The position numbers and the translations under genes were made by a program. The notes under the pieces are model-generated. The model saw only the letters and a list, made by a program, of their open reading frames with translations, made no database searches and had not been told where the DNA came from. A stretch of 64,000 bases of DNA from JAPUDQ01 sp964573015 (GTDB taxonomy: Bacteria; Patescibacteriota; Saccharimonadia; Saccharimonadales; Saccharimonadaceae). The stretch is from positions 124,001-188,000 of the forward strand of contig CAZNHZ010000002.1 of the NCBI GenBank assembly GCA_964573015.1, read 5' to 3'. This document shows positions 56,617 through 64,000 of this stretch, one piece after another. Positions within the stretch are counted from its first letter, which is position 1. The number at the start of each line of letters is the position of its first letter.

Positions 56617-58675
56617 GGAGAGATTTTTTGTCTGCTCGATCGCTGAGTTTGTGTAGAAGCTCTATATCCGAAATATCTTTTTTGCGGCCCAGAAGTTGTT
56701 TGCAGGCGATAAGCTGGGCGACACTCATACAATAAACGCCTTCGTGCAAAAATGCATCACTTTTGAGTCGTTTTAGATCACGATTCATCCAGGTCTTCAT
56801 CATGTGGTAGCCATTGTGTGACAACACGCGCTTGCCGTCATCGTGGACAAATTCTTTCCATCGGAAGTGGTTACGATAACGCTCATACAATTTTGCGCTT
56901 ACTACCATATCGATGTCGTTCGTGGTGCGTAGCTTAAGTATTTCCATAACGGCTCCGCCTATCAACACAAACTCTTGGGGCGGGAGCGGAAGCTGCTTGA
57001 CTAGCTCAGTAGGGGTGCGGTGAGTTTTGGGTTGAAGGTCATAAATAGCGGCTTTGAGCGTAGGATAAATATAATCGGCATCGACAAGCTGGTCGATACC
57101 ATAGCGTGCAAACTCCTTACTAAGAGCGGGTGAGACGTGCGCAAAACCCAGTATGATATTGTCGGCTTTGAGCTGATGATGCATCCGCCGCAATCCATCA
57201 ACTGCGGTGTAATCAATAGCCTCGATTGTACCGGTGTCAATAATTACCGTATCGACTGGCTCTTTGGCGTTGCGGATAGCCCGTTCAACTCGTGCTATAA
57301 AATACTCTACATTTTCAAAAAACAACGACCCATCAAACGAATAAACCAAAAGACCTGGATGGTTCAATGAACTGGCTTGAGCACCAAGACGCTGTCTACC
57401 CCACTCGGATAACTTACCGTCACGCAGCAGGATTTGATCACTGGGATGGTATTGTCGTCTAAGACGCTCCATCAATGAAATAACAATTGCGATCAACAAT
57501 CCTTGACGTACACCAAATAATGCAACGCTGGCCAGAGTTACCAGCATGATAAAAAACTCTACCCGATGTGTCTTCCATATGCGATACATTTCTTCGGTAC
57601 GAATAAGATGTATACCAATAGCAAAAACAATGCTTGCCAATGCGGCTTGCGGCACGTAGCTAAGTAGATTTGTGCCAAATAAAAGCAAAGAAGCGATCAT
57701 CAGTGACATAAATACATTGACCATTTGAGTTTTGCCGCCAGAAGCATCGGCGGCTAGTGTGCGCGGCGGACTGCCATTGATGGCAAAGCCGTGTGTTAAG
57801 CCTGAAATTATGTTGGCGAACCCCAGGGCTTTTAAGTCGGTATTTATGGTAACTTTTTCATCATGTTCTGAAGCTTGCGAACGTATGACGGCTGAGCTCT
57901 GAGCTAGGATGACTAACGCAATCGATAGTGCTGTTGGCAGCAGTGTAATCAACATACTCCATGAGAATTCCGGCAGATATGGCGATGGCAGCCCAGACGG
58001 CAAGGCTCCGACCAGCTGTACGCCGTATATTTCCAGACGCAGCAGCGTCGCCGCAACCGAGGCAACAACCAAGCCAATTAAAAGCTGAGGATACTTGGCG
58101 GGCAGAGCAAATGCGCAAAATAATACAATCAGTGAAATTGCAATCGTCGGCAGATTGCTCGTAGTCAGCTGTTCTAGTGTCGAGGTTACGACATGATAAG
58201 TCGTCGGGGTATTGGCTATCACGCCTATCATTTCCGGTAGCTTGTAGATCATAAGATGAACTCCAACGCCTGCAAAAAATCCTACCAGTACGGGACGTGA
58301 TATTAGATCGGCCAAAAATCCGAAACGAAATAGTGAAAACAGCAACAAAATAATTCCTGCCGAAATCGTCATGACAGTTACGGCGCTGGCGGGGTTTGCA
58401 GCGCCAACAGCTACACCGGCAGCTCCGGCGGCAATCAAACTGGCGGTTGCTGAGTCGGCACCGACGACGAGCCGCCGGGTCGAAGCGAAGTAGGCAAATA
58501 CAATTGGCGCAAACAATGCAGTGTACAGCCCGGTCTCGAGTGGTAGTCCTATGAGTGCCGCAAAACCAAGCGATTCAGGTATGGCGATAGAAGTCACGAC
58601 AAGCGCAGCGATAAAATCATTGCGAATGCCTGTCTTGGCATAGCGCGGCGGTATAGGTAGTAGGGTTTTAATCAT
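56597..58675 (-). CDS. SulP anion transporter with STAS and C-terminal nucleotidyltransferase-like domain
   Basis: Protein of 692 aa. Residues about 15-420 are a SulP/SLC26 transporter (ALVVTSIAIPESLGFAALIGLPLETGLYTALFAPIVFAYFASTRRLVVGADSAT; later HGFAINGSPPRTLAADASGGKTQ). A STAS domain spans about 440-550 (VDTVIIDTGTIEAIDYTAVDGLRRM). From about 560 to the end there is an added domain, FVLIGGAVMEILKLRTTNDIDMVVS, with the G-G, R-x-T-x-D-I-D pattern of minimal nucleotidyltransferases, plus a C-terminal helical part with a cluster of Lys. SulP-STAS fusions are common; this third domain is not. Substrate anion unknown. Confidence 0.8.
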   Translation of the reverse strand: MIKTLLPIPPRYAKTGIRNDFIAALVVTSIAIPESLGFAALIGLPLETGLYTALFAPIVFAYFASTRRLVVGADSATASLIAAGAAGVAVGAANPASAVTVMTISAGIILLLFSLFRFGFLADLISRPVLVGFFAGVGVHLMIYKLPEMIGVIANTPTTYHVVTSTLEQLTTSNLPTIAISLIVLFCAFALPAKYPQLLIGLVVASVAATLLRLEIYGVQLVGALPSGLPSPYLPEFSWSMLITLLPTALSIALVILAQSSAVIRSQASEHDEKVTINTDLKALGFANIISGLTHGFAINGSPPRTLAADASGGKTQMVNVFMSLMIASLLLFGTNLLSYVPQAALASIVFAIGIHLIRTEEMYRIWKTHRVEFFIMLVTLASVALFGVRQGLLIAIVISLMERLRRQYHPSDQILLRDGKLSEWGRQRLGAQASSLNHPGLLVYSFDGSLFFENVEYFIARVERAIRNAKEPVDTVIIDTGTIEAIDYTAVDGLRRMHHQLKADNIILGFAHVSPALSKEFARYGIDQLVDADYIYPTLKAAIYDLQPKTHRTPTELVKQLPLPPQEFVLIGGAVMEILKLRTTNDIDMVVSAKLYERYRNHFRWKEFVHDDGKRVLSHNGYHMMKTWMNRDLKRLKSDAFLHEGVYCMSVAQLIACKQLLGRKKDISDIELLHKLSDRADKKSLQNKTPL

Positions 58676-58742
58676 TTTAAGCTGTTATTTTATAAGTGCT
58701 TATACTAATTATTGTACTCTTATTTATAGTGACAAGCCATAA

Positions 58743-58769
58743 TTAGCACTCTTTACATTTGAGTGCTAG
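58743..58769. promoter_or_regulatory. CIRCE operator of dnaJ
   Basis: TTAGCACTC-TTTACATTT-GAGTGCTAG. The spacer starts with the -35 TTTACA (58752-58757), and TATACT follows 17 nt later (58775-58780). Confidence 0.93.
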
Positions 58770-58780
58770 TTTTTTATACT
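58752..58780 (+). promoter_or_regulatory. dnaJ promoter, leaderless type
   Basis: TTTACA-17-TATACT, then 8 nt to the ATG at 58789. -35 inside the CIRCE spacer. Confidence 0.8.
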
Positions 58781-58788
58781 GGGTACAG

Positions 58789-59898
58789 ATGTCAAAACGT
58801 GATTATTATGAAGTACTTGGGATACCCAAAAGCGCCTCAGCCGATGAGATCAAGAAGGCATTTCGTAAGCTTGCTGTAAAATATCATCCCGACAAAGATG
58901 GTGGCGATGAAGTGAAGTTTAAAGAGGCCAATGAGGCCTATGAGGTGCTAAAGGATCAGCAAAAACGCCAGCGTTATGACCAGTTTGGCCATGCCGGTGT
59001 GGGTGGTGCAAGTAGCGGCAGTGGCGGTAACCCATTTGAAGGGTTTGGAGGCTTTGGCGGCCAGTCGGGTCAACACTTTGAGTTTAATTTTGGCGATGGC
59101 GGCCTCGGTGACATCTTCGGGTCATTTTTTGGCAATGCCAGCTCACAGCAGCATGGGCCGCGTCGTGGCCGCGATGTTGAGACGCACATTGATCTGACGT
59201 TTGAGGATGCAATATTTGGTACAGAGAAAAAGATTAGCGTTAACCTCGACGACGAATGTAGTCACTGTAAAGGTTCGACGGTCGAGCCGGGCTATGAGCT
59301 AAAAACGTGTGATGTGTGTAAAGGTGCCGGACAGCAGACACGCGTCATGAACACGATATTTGGCGCAATTCAGCAGGCTGTGCCGTGTGAAAATTGTGAC
59401 GGTAAGGGCAAGATACCCGAAAAAGTCTGTAGTGTGTGTCGAGGCAAAGGCACTGAGCGACAAAAGCAAGATATCACCATCAAGGTTCCGGCGGGTGTTG
59501 ATGATGGCGCGACGATACGCCTCCGTGAACGCGGTGAAGCGGTCGCTCGCGGCGCTAAAGGCGATCTGTATGTGCATCTACGCGTCCGTCCTCACAAGAA
59601 GTTTACTCGTGAAGGCGATTTGATTCTCAGTGAAGAGCACATCTCGATGGTTGATGCCGCTCTCGGTACCGAGATCGATGTTGATACGGTCGACGGTGAA
59701 GTTCGTATGAAGATCCCAGCTGGTACTCAGAGTGGCACCGACTTCAAATTAAGCAACCATGGCGTACCACACCTTCGTGGCAGTTCTCGTGGAGCCCATA
59801 TCGTCAGTGTAATAGTTGATACTCCAACAAAACTCAGTAAAAAACAGCGAGAAATGCTACAATTATTCAGGGACATGAAGTCAGGAATATTTAAGTAA
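58789..59898 (+). CDS. dnaJ: Chaperone DnaJ (Hsp40)
   Basis: Protein of 369 aa from the ATG at 58789, matching the conserved SKRDYYEVLG start. J domain with KYHPDKDG (HPD), Gly/Phe-rich region, four CxxCxGxG zinc repeats (CSHCKGSTVE, CDVCKGAGQQ, CENCDGKGKI, CSVCRGKGTE) and the C-terminal substrate domains. Stimulates DnaK. It is 3.6 kb from dnaK but shares the same CIRCE promoter design. Confidence 0.97.
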   Translation: MSKRDYYEVLGIPKSASADEIKKAFRKLAVKYHPDKDGGDEVKFKEANEAYEVLKDQQKRQRYDQFGHAGVGGASSGSGGNPFEGFGGFGGQSGQHFEFNFGDGGLGDIFGSFFGNASSQQHGPRRGRDVETHIDLTFEDAIFGTEKKISVNLDDECSHCKGSTVEPGYELKTCDVCKGAGQQTRVMNTIFGAIQQAVPCENCDGKGKIPEKVCSVCRGKGTERQKQDITIKVPAGVDDGATIRLRERGEAVARGAKGDLYVHLRVRPHKKFTREGDLILSEEHISMVDAALGTEIDVDTVDGEVRMKIPAGTQSGTDFKLSNHGVPHLRGSSRGAHIVSVIVDTPTKLSKKQREMLQLFRDMKSGIFK

Positions 59899-59902
59899 AA
59901 TA

Positions 59903-59932
59903 TTGACAAATTAACACAAAAAGTTATATAAT
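59903..59932 (+). promoter_or_regulatory. Promoter of the DUF1704/ATP-grasp operon
   Basis: TTGACA at 59903-59908, 18-nt spacer, TATAAT at 59927-59932, then 9 nt to the ATG at 59942. Both hexamers are perfect. Confidence 0.8.
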
Positions 59933-59941
59933 ATCTCATCT

Positions 59942-61441
59942 ATGAGTGAAAATAATAATAGCTCTCGCCAAGAGAGAATCATCGATACTAGTGAAATCGC
60001 CGAACGATATGCACGGCATCCCTTGGCGACGCTTGAAACCTATCAATTTTTTAATCAAACCTCAGAAGTCGCGGTACAATCAAGACAAGAGTTTATTGAC
60101 TGTGTCGTTAGTGGTAAAGAGATGGTTGCTCCAAAGTTTGACTATCCTGATATTACTCTTGATGAAATGTTGCATCATCGTGATACGTTAACTGAGCTAC
60201 TTGGTGAATTTCCTATCCACCGAGAGCTAACTGCACTTGAAAGAATCACTCGCGAAAATATCACCAATCGCCTTGATGAAATATCTATTATGCTTTTGAC
60301 GAAGATACAGAGTGAAATGTCAACAAGCGACCCGGAGTATGAACGTGTCTCGGCTCAGCTTGGTATTAATATGCGTGAAGTGTATGGTCAGCCAGACAAA
60401 GAGCATTTTCGAGGTATATTGGGTTATCGGCTTCAGCAGCTTGCAGAAGGAATGACGAAGCATACGGACGTTCCTGTGGAGGTTGCCAACGCATGGCAGT
60501 TTTTGCAGGTGCGTTTACCGCATAACTTACCCATCGATACGCCATATCAAATGCGTCCAGAAACAATGGCATGGTATGGAGCACAGTTGGCGAAGCGGAT
60601 GGAGCCGTCACGAGAGGCAATTGCTGCAACAATTGCTCAAGGTGAAGTCGTCGTCGATGATGAGGGTATGGTAGATGCTCTCGGGCTTGTGTGGTTAACG
60701 AATGATGCATTGCACGCGAGAGGTTTCAGTGAGTGGTCTGCAGAATTGAGTGATAAAACGAATATCGATACGCTTCAGGCGACGAAGAAAATATACATTC
60801 CGAAAAATTATCGCAAAAATCTTGATTATGTTGATCAAGTAATTCTTGGTCATGAAATTGATCAGCATGTTGCACGTCGTGAGAACGGTGATTCATCTGG
60901 AATTACTGAGTTGAGCGGGACTGGCACTCATGGCTACCTTGGGCCCGAAGAGGGGGCGGGCAAGGTTAATGAAGGTATGATTAAAGGTAGGATCTCAAAC
61001 GAAGATAGCGCATTTGGATTCTTTATATCTGGTGGACTAGCACTTGGATTTGATAATACTTCTCGTGGTCGTACGATGCGCGAAACATGCGAATTGGTCT
61101 GGCGTATAAATTTTGTGGCCGATTATCTTTCGGGTGCATCGGGAGGGTCGGATGAGGATATACGACGTAGCATTACGAAGGCAACGTTGCATATGCTACG
61201 AATCTATCGTGGTACTGATGGACGTACGCCAGGTGTTATTTTTCCTAAGGATACGACTACCTACTATCAGGGAAGCGTTGAAGTTATGAGGAAATGGGAT
61301 CGTGACATGGAGATGATGACGGAAGAAGAGCGACGGTTTGAACACCAAGTCGAACGAAGTGCCAAAATTAATCCTGGACGAAGAGATCATCACGCCATCG
61401 CTGCTGATAACTTAAGAAATAATCCGTATAACGTTAGATGA
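59942..61441 (+). CDS. DUF1704 (QEGLA/MATCAP-type) metallopeptidase
   Basis: Protein of 499 aa. The zinc site is HExxxH: H304-E305 and H309 in VILGHEIDQHVARRENGD, followed by GYLGPEEGAGKVNEG with E336/E337 as third ligand, matching the DUF1704 order HEIxTHVxRxxNG ... QEGLA. The family includes the tubulin detyrosinating MATCAP enzymes and bacterial members beside ATP-grasp ligases. Here it heads a four-gene unit with two ATP-grasp ligases and a retropepsin-like gene, overlapping the next start (ATGA). It may remove C-terminal residues added by those ligases. Confidence 0.78.
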   Translation: MSENNNSSRQERIIDTSEIAERYARHPLATLETYQFFNQTSEVAVQSRQEFIDCVVSGKEMVAPKFDYPDITLDEMLHHRDTLTELLGEFPIHRELTALERITRENITNRLDEISIMLLTKIQSEMSTSDPEYERVSAQLGINMREVYGQPDKEHFRGILGYRLQQLAEGMTKHTDVPVEVANAWQFLQVRLPHNLPIDTPYQMRPETMAWYGAQLAKRMEPSREAIAATIAQGEVVVDDEGMVDALGLVWLTNDALHARGFSEWSAELSDKTNIDTLQATKKIYIPKNYRKNLDYVDQVILGHEIDQHVARRENGDSSGITELSGTGTHGYLGPEEGAGKVNEGMIKGRISNEDSAFGFFISGGLALGFDNTSRGRTMRETCELVWRINFVADYLSGASGGSDEDIRRSITKATLHMLRIYRGTDGRTPGVIFPKDTTTYYQGSVEVMRKWDRDMEMMTEEERRFEHQVERSAKINPGRRDHHAIAADNLRNNPYNVR

Positions 61442-62412
61442 TGATTAACCTGAAGATCACCGCTCGGTCAATTTATGACGAACTAACAGCACGAGATATT
61501 GATGTGCAGATCATGAGACTTGCCCACACGCAGGCATTGGTATTTGATTATAGGGGAAGGCCACGGGTTATTATTGGCGCCAACCCTGATGTATCATCAG
61601 CATCTGCGAGCGTGATTGCCCAAGCCAAGCACCTTACGTATGCAATGCTTCAGCGATATCCGGTTGCGACGATGCCTGCCTCTGAGTTATATATTGACGG
61701 AGAACGCGCCAAAGAATTTTTGGATGTTCATAAACGAATTGTAACGAAGCCGGTTGATGGAGCGCATGGCAATGGTGTTACGATAAATATTACGAATCCC
61801 GAACAGTTAGACGCAGCAGTTGCGGTAGCAAAAGAACATAGTGGATCAGGTGCTGTCATGATGCAGCAGCAAGTCAGCGGCGTAGACTTACGTGTTTTAA
61901 TTATTGACGGAGAATGTATCGGCGCGGTGAGGCGAGAGCCAGCCAGCGTAACTGGCGATGGAGCTCATACGATTAATGAACTTGTAGCGCGCGAGAATTC
62001 GCACAATGATGATCGTGGCGATACACCCTACACAAAAAAACTCAATAAGATTGATGTCGAGGCAGTTATGAGATACCTTTCTCAAGAGCAGAGAGATTAT
62101 ATTCCTCGTGAGGGAGAAATCTGTTGTGTTGTCGGTACAGCAAATATTGGCACTGGCGGACGATCGATTGAATGTCGTGATATGATCCCACAGGAGATTA
62201 TCGATGAAGCGCTTGCAGTAGCAGGCCTCTCGGGGGCATTTATATGCGGTGTTGATTTCCTGTATGATGAGTCTCAGGGTACATGGTGCCTGATAGAAAT
62301 AAATGCATCACCAAGTTTTGGACTTCATATGATGCCATCTGAGGGGCATGCTATTATGGATCTGCCTAAACTATATGTTGATAAACTACTAGCCAAGTAT
62401 AATCAAGGATAG
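61438..62412 (+). CDS. ATP-grasp amino-acid ligase (cyanophycin synthetase/GshF-like)
   Basis: Protein of 324 aa. ATP-grasp elements: KRIVTKPVDGAHGNGVTINI (nucleotide lysine and Gly loop), QQQVSGVDLRVLIIDGECIGAVRREPASVTGDGAHTINELV (characteristic of cyanophycin synthetase and bifunctional glutathione synthetase C-domains) and metal-binding CLIEINASPSFGLHM. It forms an amide bond between a carboxylate and an amine using ATP. Start overlaps the DUF1704 stop; an ATG 3 nt downstream is an alternative. Substrate unknown. Confidence 0.82.
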   Translation: MMINLKITARSIYDELTARDIDVQIMRLAHTQALVFDYRGRPRVIIGANPDVSSASASVIAQAKHLTYAMLQRYPVATMPASELYIDGERAKEFLDVHKRIVTKPVDGAHGNGVTINITNPEQLDAAVAVAKEHSGSGAVMMQQQVSGVDLRVLIIDGECIGAVRREPASVTGDGAHTINELVARENSHNDDRGDTPYTKKLNKIDVEAVMRYLSQEQRDYIPREGEICCVVGTANIGTGGRSIECRDMIPQEIIDEALAVAGLSGAFICGVDFLYDESQGTWCLIEINASPSFGLHMMPSEGHAIMDLPKLYVDKLLAKYNQG

Positions 62413-62414
62413 GT

Positions 62415-62936
62415 ATGAAGAATTCACCAGAATTAACTGTTATCGGGCGTACGGCAAAAGCGATCTTTCCTAGCAATGGCGATATGCCTGTGCCAGTCAA
62501 GATTGATACGGGTGCAGATACTTCATCGATCTGGGCTAGTGAGCTATCTATCGATCAAGATCACGCACTATCATTTACACTTTTTGCTAAAGGCTCGCCG
62601 CATTATACAGGCCTGCGTCATCGTACAAAGAATTTTAAAGTGAATCTCATACGTAGTTCGAGTGGTCATCGGCAGATTCGCTATCGTGTACAATTATCTA
62701 TTATTTTAGAAGGGCGGCGCGTCAGGGGATCATTCACATTAGCTGATCGATCACTTAATATGTATCCAGTGCTGATTGGCTGTTCGTTGTTGAAAAATAA
62801 ATTTATCGTTAATGTTGCACGTGGCGGCATAAAGCGTGAAAAGCCGACAGCGCTCAATGAGGAGTTGGCGCGAAACCCAAAAGAATTTTTTGCCAAATAC
62901 CATGCCAGTAACCAACGAGGAGATATCGAGCTATGA
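62415..62936 (+). CDS. RimB-like retropepsin ("ATP-dependent zinc protease" family)
   Basis: Protein of 173 aa. Core pattern of the family: VKIDTGADTSSIWA (the D-T-G-A aspartic site), then RGSFTLADRSLNMYPVLIGCSLLKNKFIVNVA (usual NRxxMxYPxLIGRxxL). The databank label zinc protease is historical; the D-T-G motif marks a retropepsin fold. In Pseudomonas such a protein (RimB) works with RimK in ribosomal S6 glutamate tailing. Here it overlaps the rimK-like gene by 4 nt, strongly linking the two. Confidence 0.85.
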   Translation: MKNSPELTVIGRTAKAIFPSNGDMPVPVKIDTGADTSSIWASELSIDQDHALSFTLFAKGSPHYTGLRHRTKNFKVNLIRSSSGHRQIRYRVQLSIILEGRRVRGSFTLADRSLNMYPVLIGCSLLKNKFIVNVARGGIKREKPTALNEELARNPKEFFAKYHASNQRGDIEL

Positions 62937-63844
62937 AAATTGCAATTCTATCAAACGGCCCAGGGAATTATTCGACAAAGCGGCTCAAGGAAGTAGCTAA
63001 ATCGCGTGGTCATGAAGTCGACGTTATCAAATACCGTGATTGCTATGCCAGTATCGAAAAATCACAGCCAACGGTTTGGTATCAGGGGCGTCCACTTGTT
63101 GGGTATGATGCTATCATACCGCGTATCGCAACAAGCATGACACGCTACGGCTCAATGATTGTCCGTCAATTTGAAATGCAAGGAATCTATACGATCACGA
63201 GCTCAATTGCGATTGTTCGCTCACGCGACAAGCTACGTAGTATGCAGCTGCTTGCTCGAGCGGGTGTTGGCATACCAAAGACGGTCGTCTCGCGTGGAAG
63301 TGCTGATGCTGAGGCATTGATCGAGCATCTTGGCGGGGCTCCTGTCATCATCAAACTTGCTCGTGGTACGCATGGCAATGGTGTCGTACTCGCTGAGACA
63401 AAAAAAGCTGCCAAGTCGGTGCTCCAAGCATTTTATGTGATGGATCAAGACGGTACAAATATATTACTGCAGGAGTTTATCAAAGAATCTGCCGGTATGG
63501 ATATCCGTGTTTTTGTGGTTGGAGGAAAAGTTGTGGCCAGTATGAAGCGTCAAAGTCTTGATGATGATTTTCGTTCAAACTTACATCAGGGTGGCGAAGG
63601 TGAAAAGGTGAAATTGACTGATGAAGAGAAAAAGACGGCGATTAAAGCCGCTAAGTCGATGGGGCTTAATCTGTGCGGAGTTGATCTTATGCGTTCAAAT
63701 CACGGGCCACTAGTTCTTGAAGTAAACTCCAGCCCAGGGTTTGGAATTGAGAAAGTAACAGGCCGTGATGTTGCAACCCAAATCATTGAATACATTGAGA
63801 TGAATGCGGGTCGGAGCCACAAAAAAGACAAAGTCGGCGCCTGA
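62933..63844 (+). CDS. rimK: RimK-family ATP-grasp glutamate ligase
   Basis: Protein of 303 aa. RimK pattern throughout: MKIAILSNGPGNYSTKRL, YDAIIPRIATSMTRYGSMIVRQFEMQG, RDKLRSMQLLARAGVGIPKT, VIIKLARGTHGNGVVLAET, DIRVFVVGGKVVASMKRQS, and EVNSSPGFGIEKVTGRDVA. RimK adds glutamates to the C-terminus of ribosomal protein S6. GAGGAG upstream of the ATG. Last gene of the four-gene unit; target in this organism unproven. Confidence 0.93.
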   Translation: MKIAILSNGPGNYSTKRLKEVAKSRGHEVDVIKYRDCYASIEKSQPTVWYQGRPLVGYDAIIPRIATSMTRYGSMIVRQFEMQGIYTITSSIAIVRSRDKLRSMQLLARAGVGIPKTVVSRGSADAEALIEHLGGAPVIIKLARGTHGNGVVLAETKKAAKSVLQAFYVMDQDGTNILLQEFIKESAGMDIRVFVVGGKVVASMKRQSLDDDFRSNLHQGGEGEKVKLTDEEKKTAIKAAKSMGLNLCGVDLMRSNHGPLVLEVNSSPGFGIEKVTGRDVATQIIEYIEMNAGRSHKKDKVGA

Positions 63845-63877
63845 TCTCTCGTCTCTTGATCGTGCTATCATAGTGCT

Positions 63878-64000
63878 ATGACACTTCTGGTTATTATTGG
63901 TATCGTGATCGTATTATTTGGCTTAGCTTTTTTTACACGCCGAAGGTTTGGTGTGCTAGGACTAGCACTTGCAGCGGGTACAGTACTCGCACAGTATGCA
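63878..64000 (+). CDS. Membrane protein, N-terminal part only
   Basis: Forty-one codons from the ATG at 63878 to the window edge without a stop. TATCAT ends 6 nt before the ATG (leaderless type). The first helix (LLVIIGIVIVLFGLAFF) is followed by three arginines and a second hydrophobic stretch. Could be a CvpA-type or other small membrane protein; the rest is missing. Confidence 0.55.
   Translation, partial: MTLLVIIGIVIVLFGLAFFTRRRFGVLGLALAAGTVLAQYA

Overview
The window looks like the chromosome of a Candidatus Saccharibacteria (TM7) or closely related Patescibacteria/CPR bacterium. The evidence is compact gene spacing, many short single-copy housekeeping genes, families typical of this group (large secreted beta-strand proteins, LysM and small membrane proteins of unknown role), an archaeal-type aspartyl-tRNA synthetase and an unusual ATPase operon. 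TGA is used as a stop (for example atpH, the 44-aa gene at 42982 and the DUF1704 gene), so the code is the standard one and not the TGA-Gly code of Gracilibacteria/Absconditabacteria. No rRNA, CRISPR array or insertion sequence was found. The assignment is by gene content only.

Layout. 1-7613 (minus): a surface-protein cluster with a partial giant beta-rich secreted protein, a PKD-domain membrane protein, a DUF916-like membrane protein and three secreted proteins whose C-termini resemble WxL proteins. 7705-8709: a membrane-anchored beta-solenoid protein. 8717-14802 (minus): an F1-type ATPase operon (b, delta, alpha, gamma, beta, short epsilon). It has no subunit a, and in the place of subunit c is a 275-aa protein with a periplasmic domain fused to a c-like hairpin that lacks the proton-carrying carboxylate. 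This is the strongest candidate for an undescribed system. 14852-24876: a prepilin stub, small membrane proteins, a CHASE histidine kinase with response regulator, a CRP-like regulator, a class A PBP with calcium-binding TSP3 repeats, HIT, AbrB plus MFS, and a cobalamin-like riboswitch with terminator ahead of an unknown gene. 24881-33344: ion transport (Kef, CorA, CBS, MscS), DsbA, AspRS, TrmB. 33346-34373: a GC-rich cold-shock-like gene set between long hairpins. 34362-43116: MurC, MFS, small conserved genes, Nudix, FAD oxidoreductase, ATP-cone protein, and two CAU-anticodon tRNAs. 43176-50394: a third CAU tRNA followed directly by tilS, then ftsH, murJ, lepA and a guanylate kinase-like gene. 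50391-59898: the HrcA/CIRCE heat-shock regulon (hrcA, grpE, dnaK, dnaJ) interleaved with unrelated genes. 59942-63844: a four-gene cluster of DUF1704 peptidase, two ATP-grasp ligases and a RimB-like retropepsin, probably a peptide-tag writing and erasing system.

Regulation. Two start modes coexist. About twenty genes have a sigma70-like -10 box ending 6 to 10 nt before the start codon with no room for a Shine-Dalgarno, so they are probably leaderless or nearly so. Others, often inside operons, have strong AAGGAG sites. All three CIRCE operators carry the promoter -35 hexamer inside their 9-nt spacer. A TGTGA-N6-TCACA palindrome, matching the recognition helix of the CRP-like protein encoded nearby, sits at about -42 of the histidine-kinase promoter, and a near-identical palindrome sits at about -40 of a second promoter.
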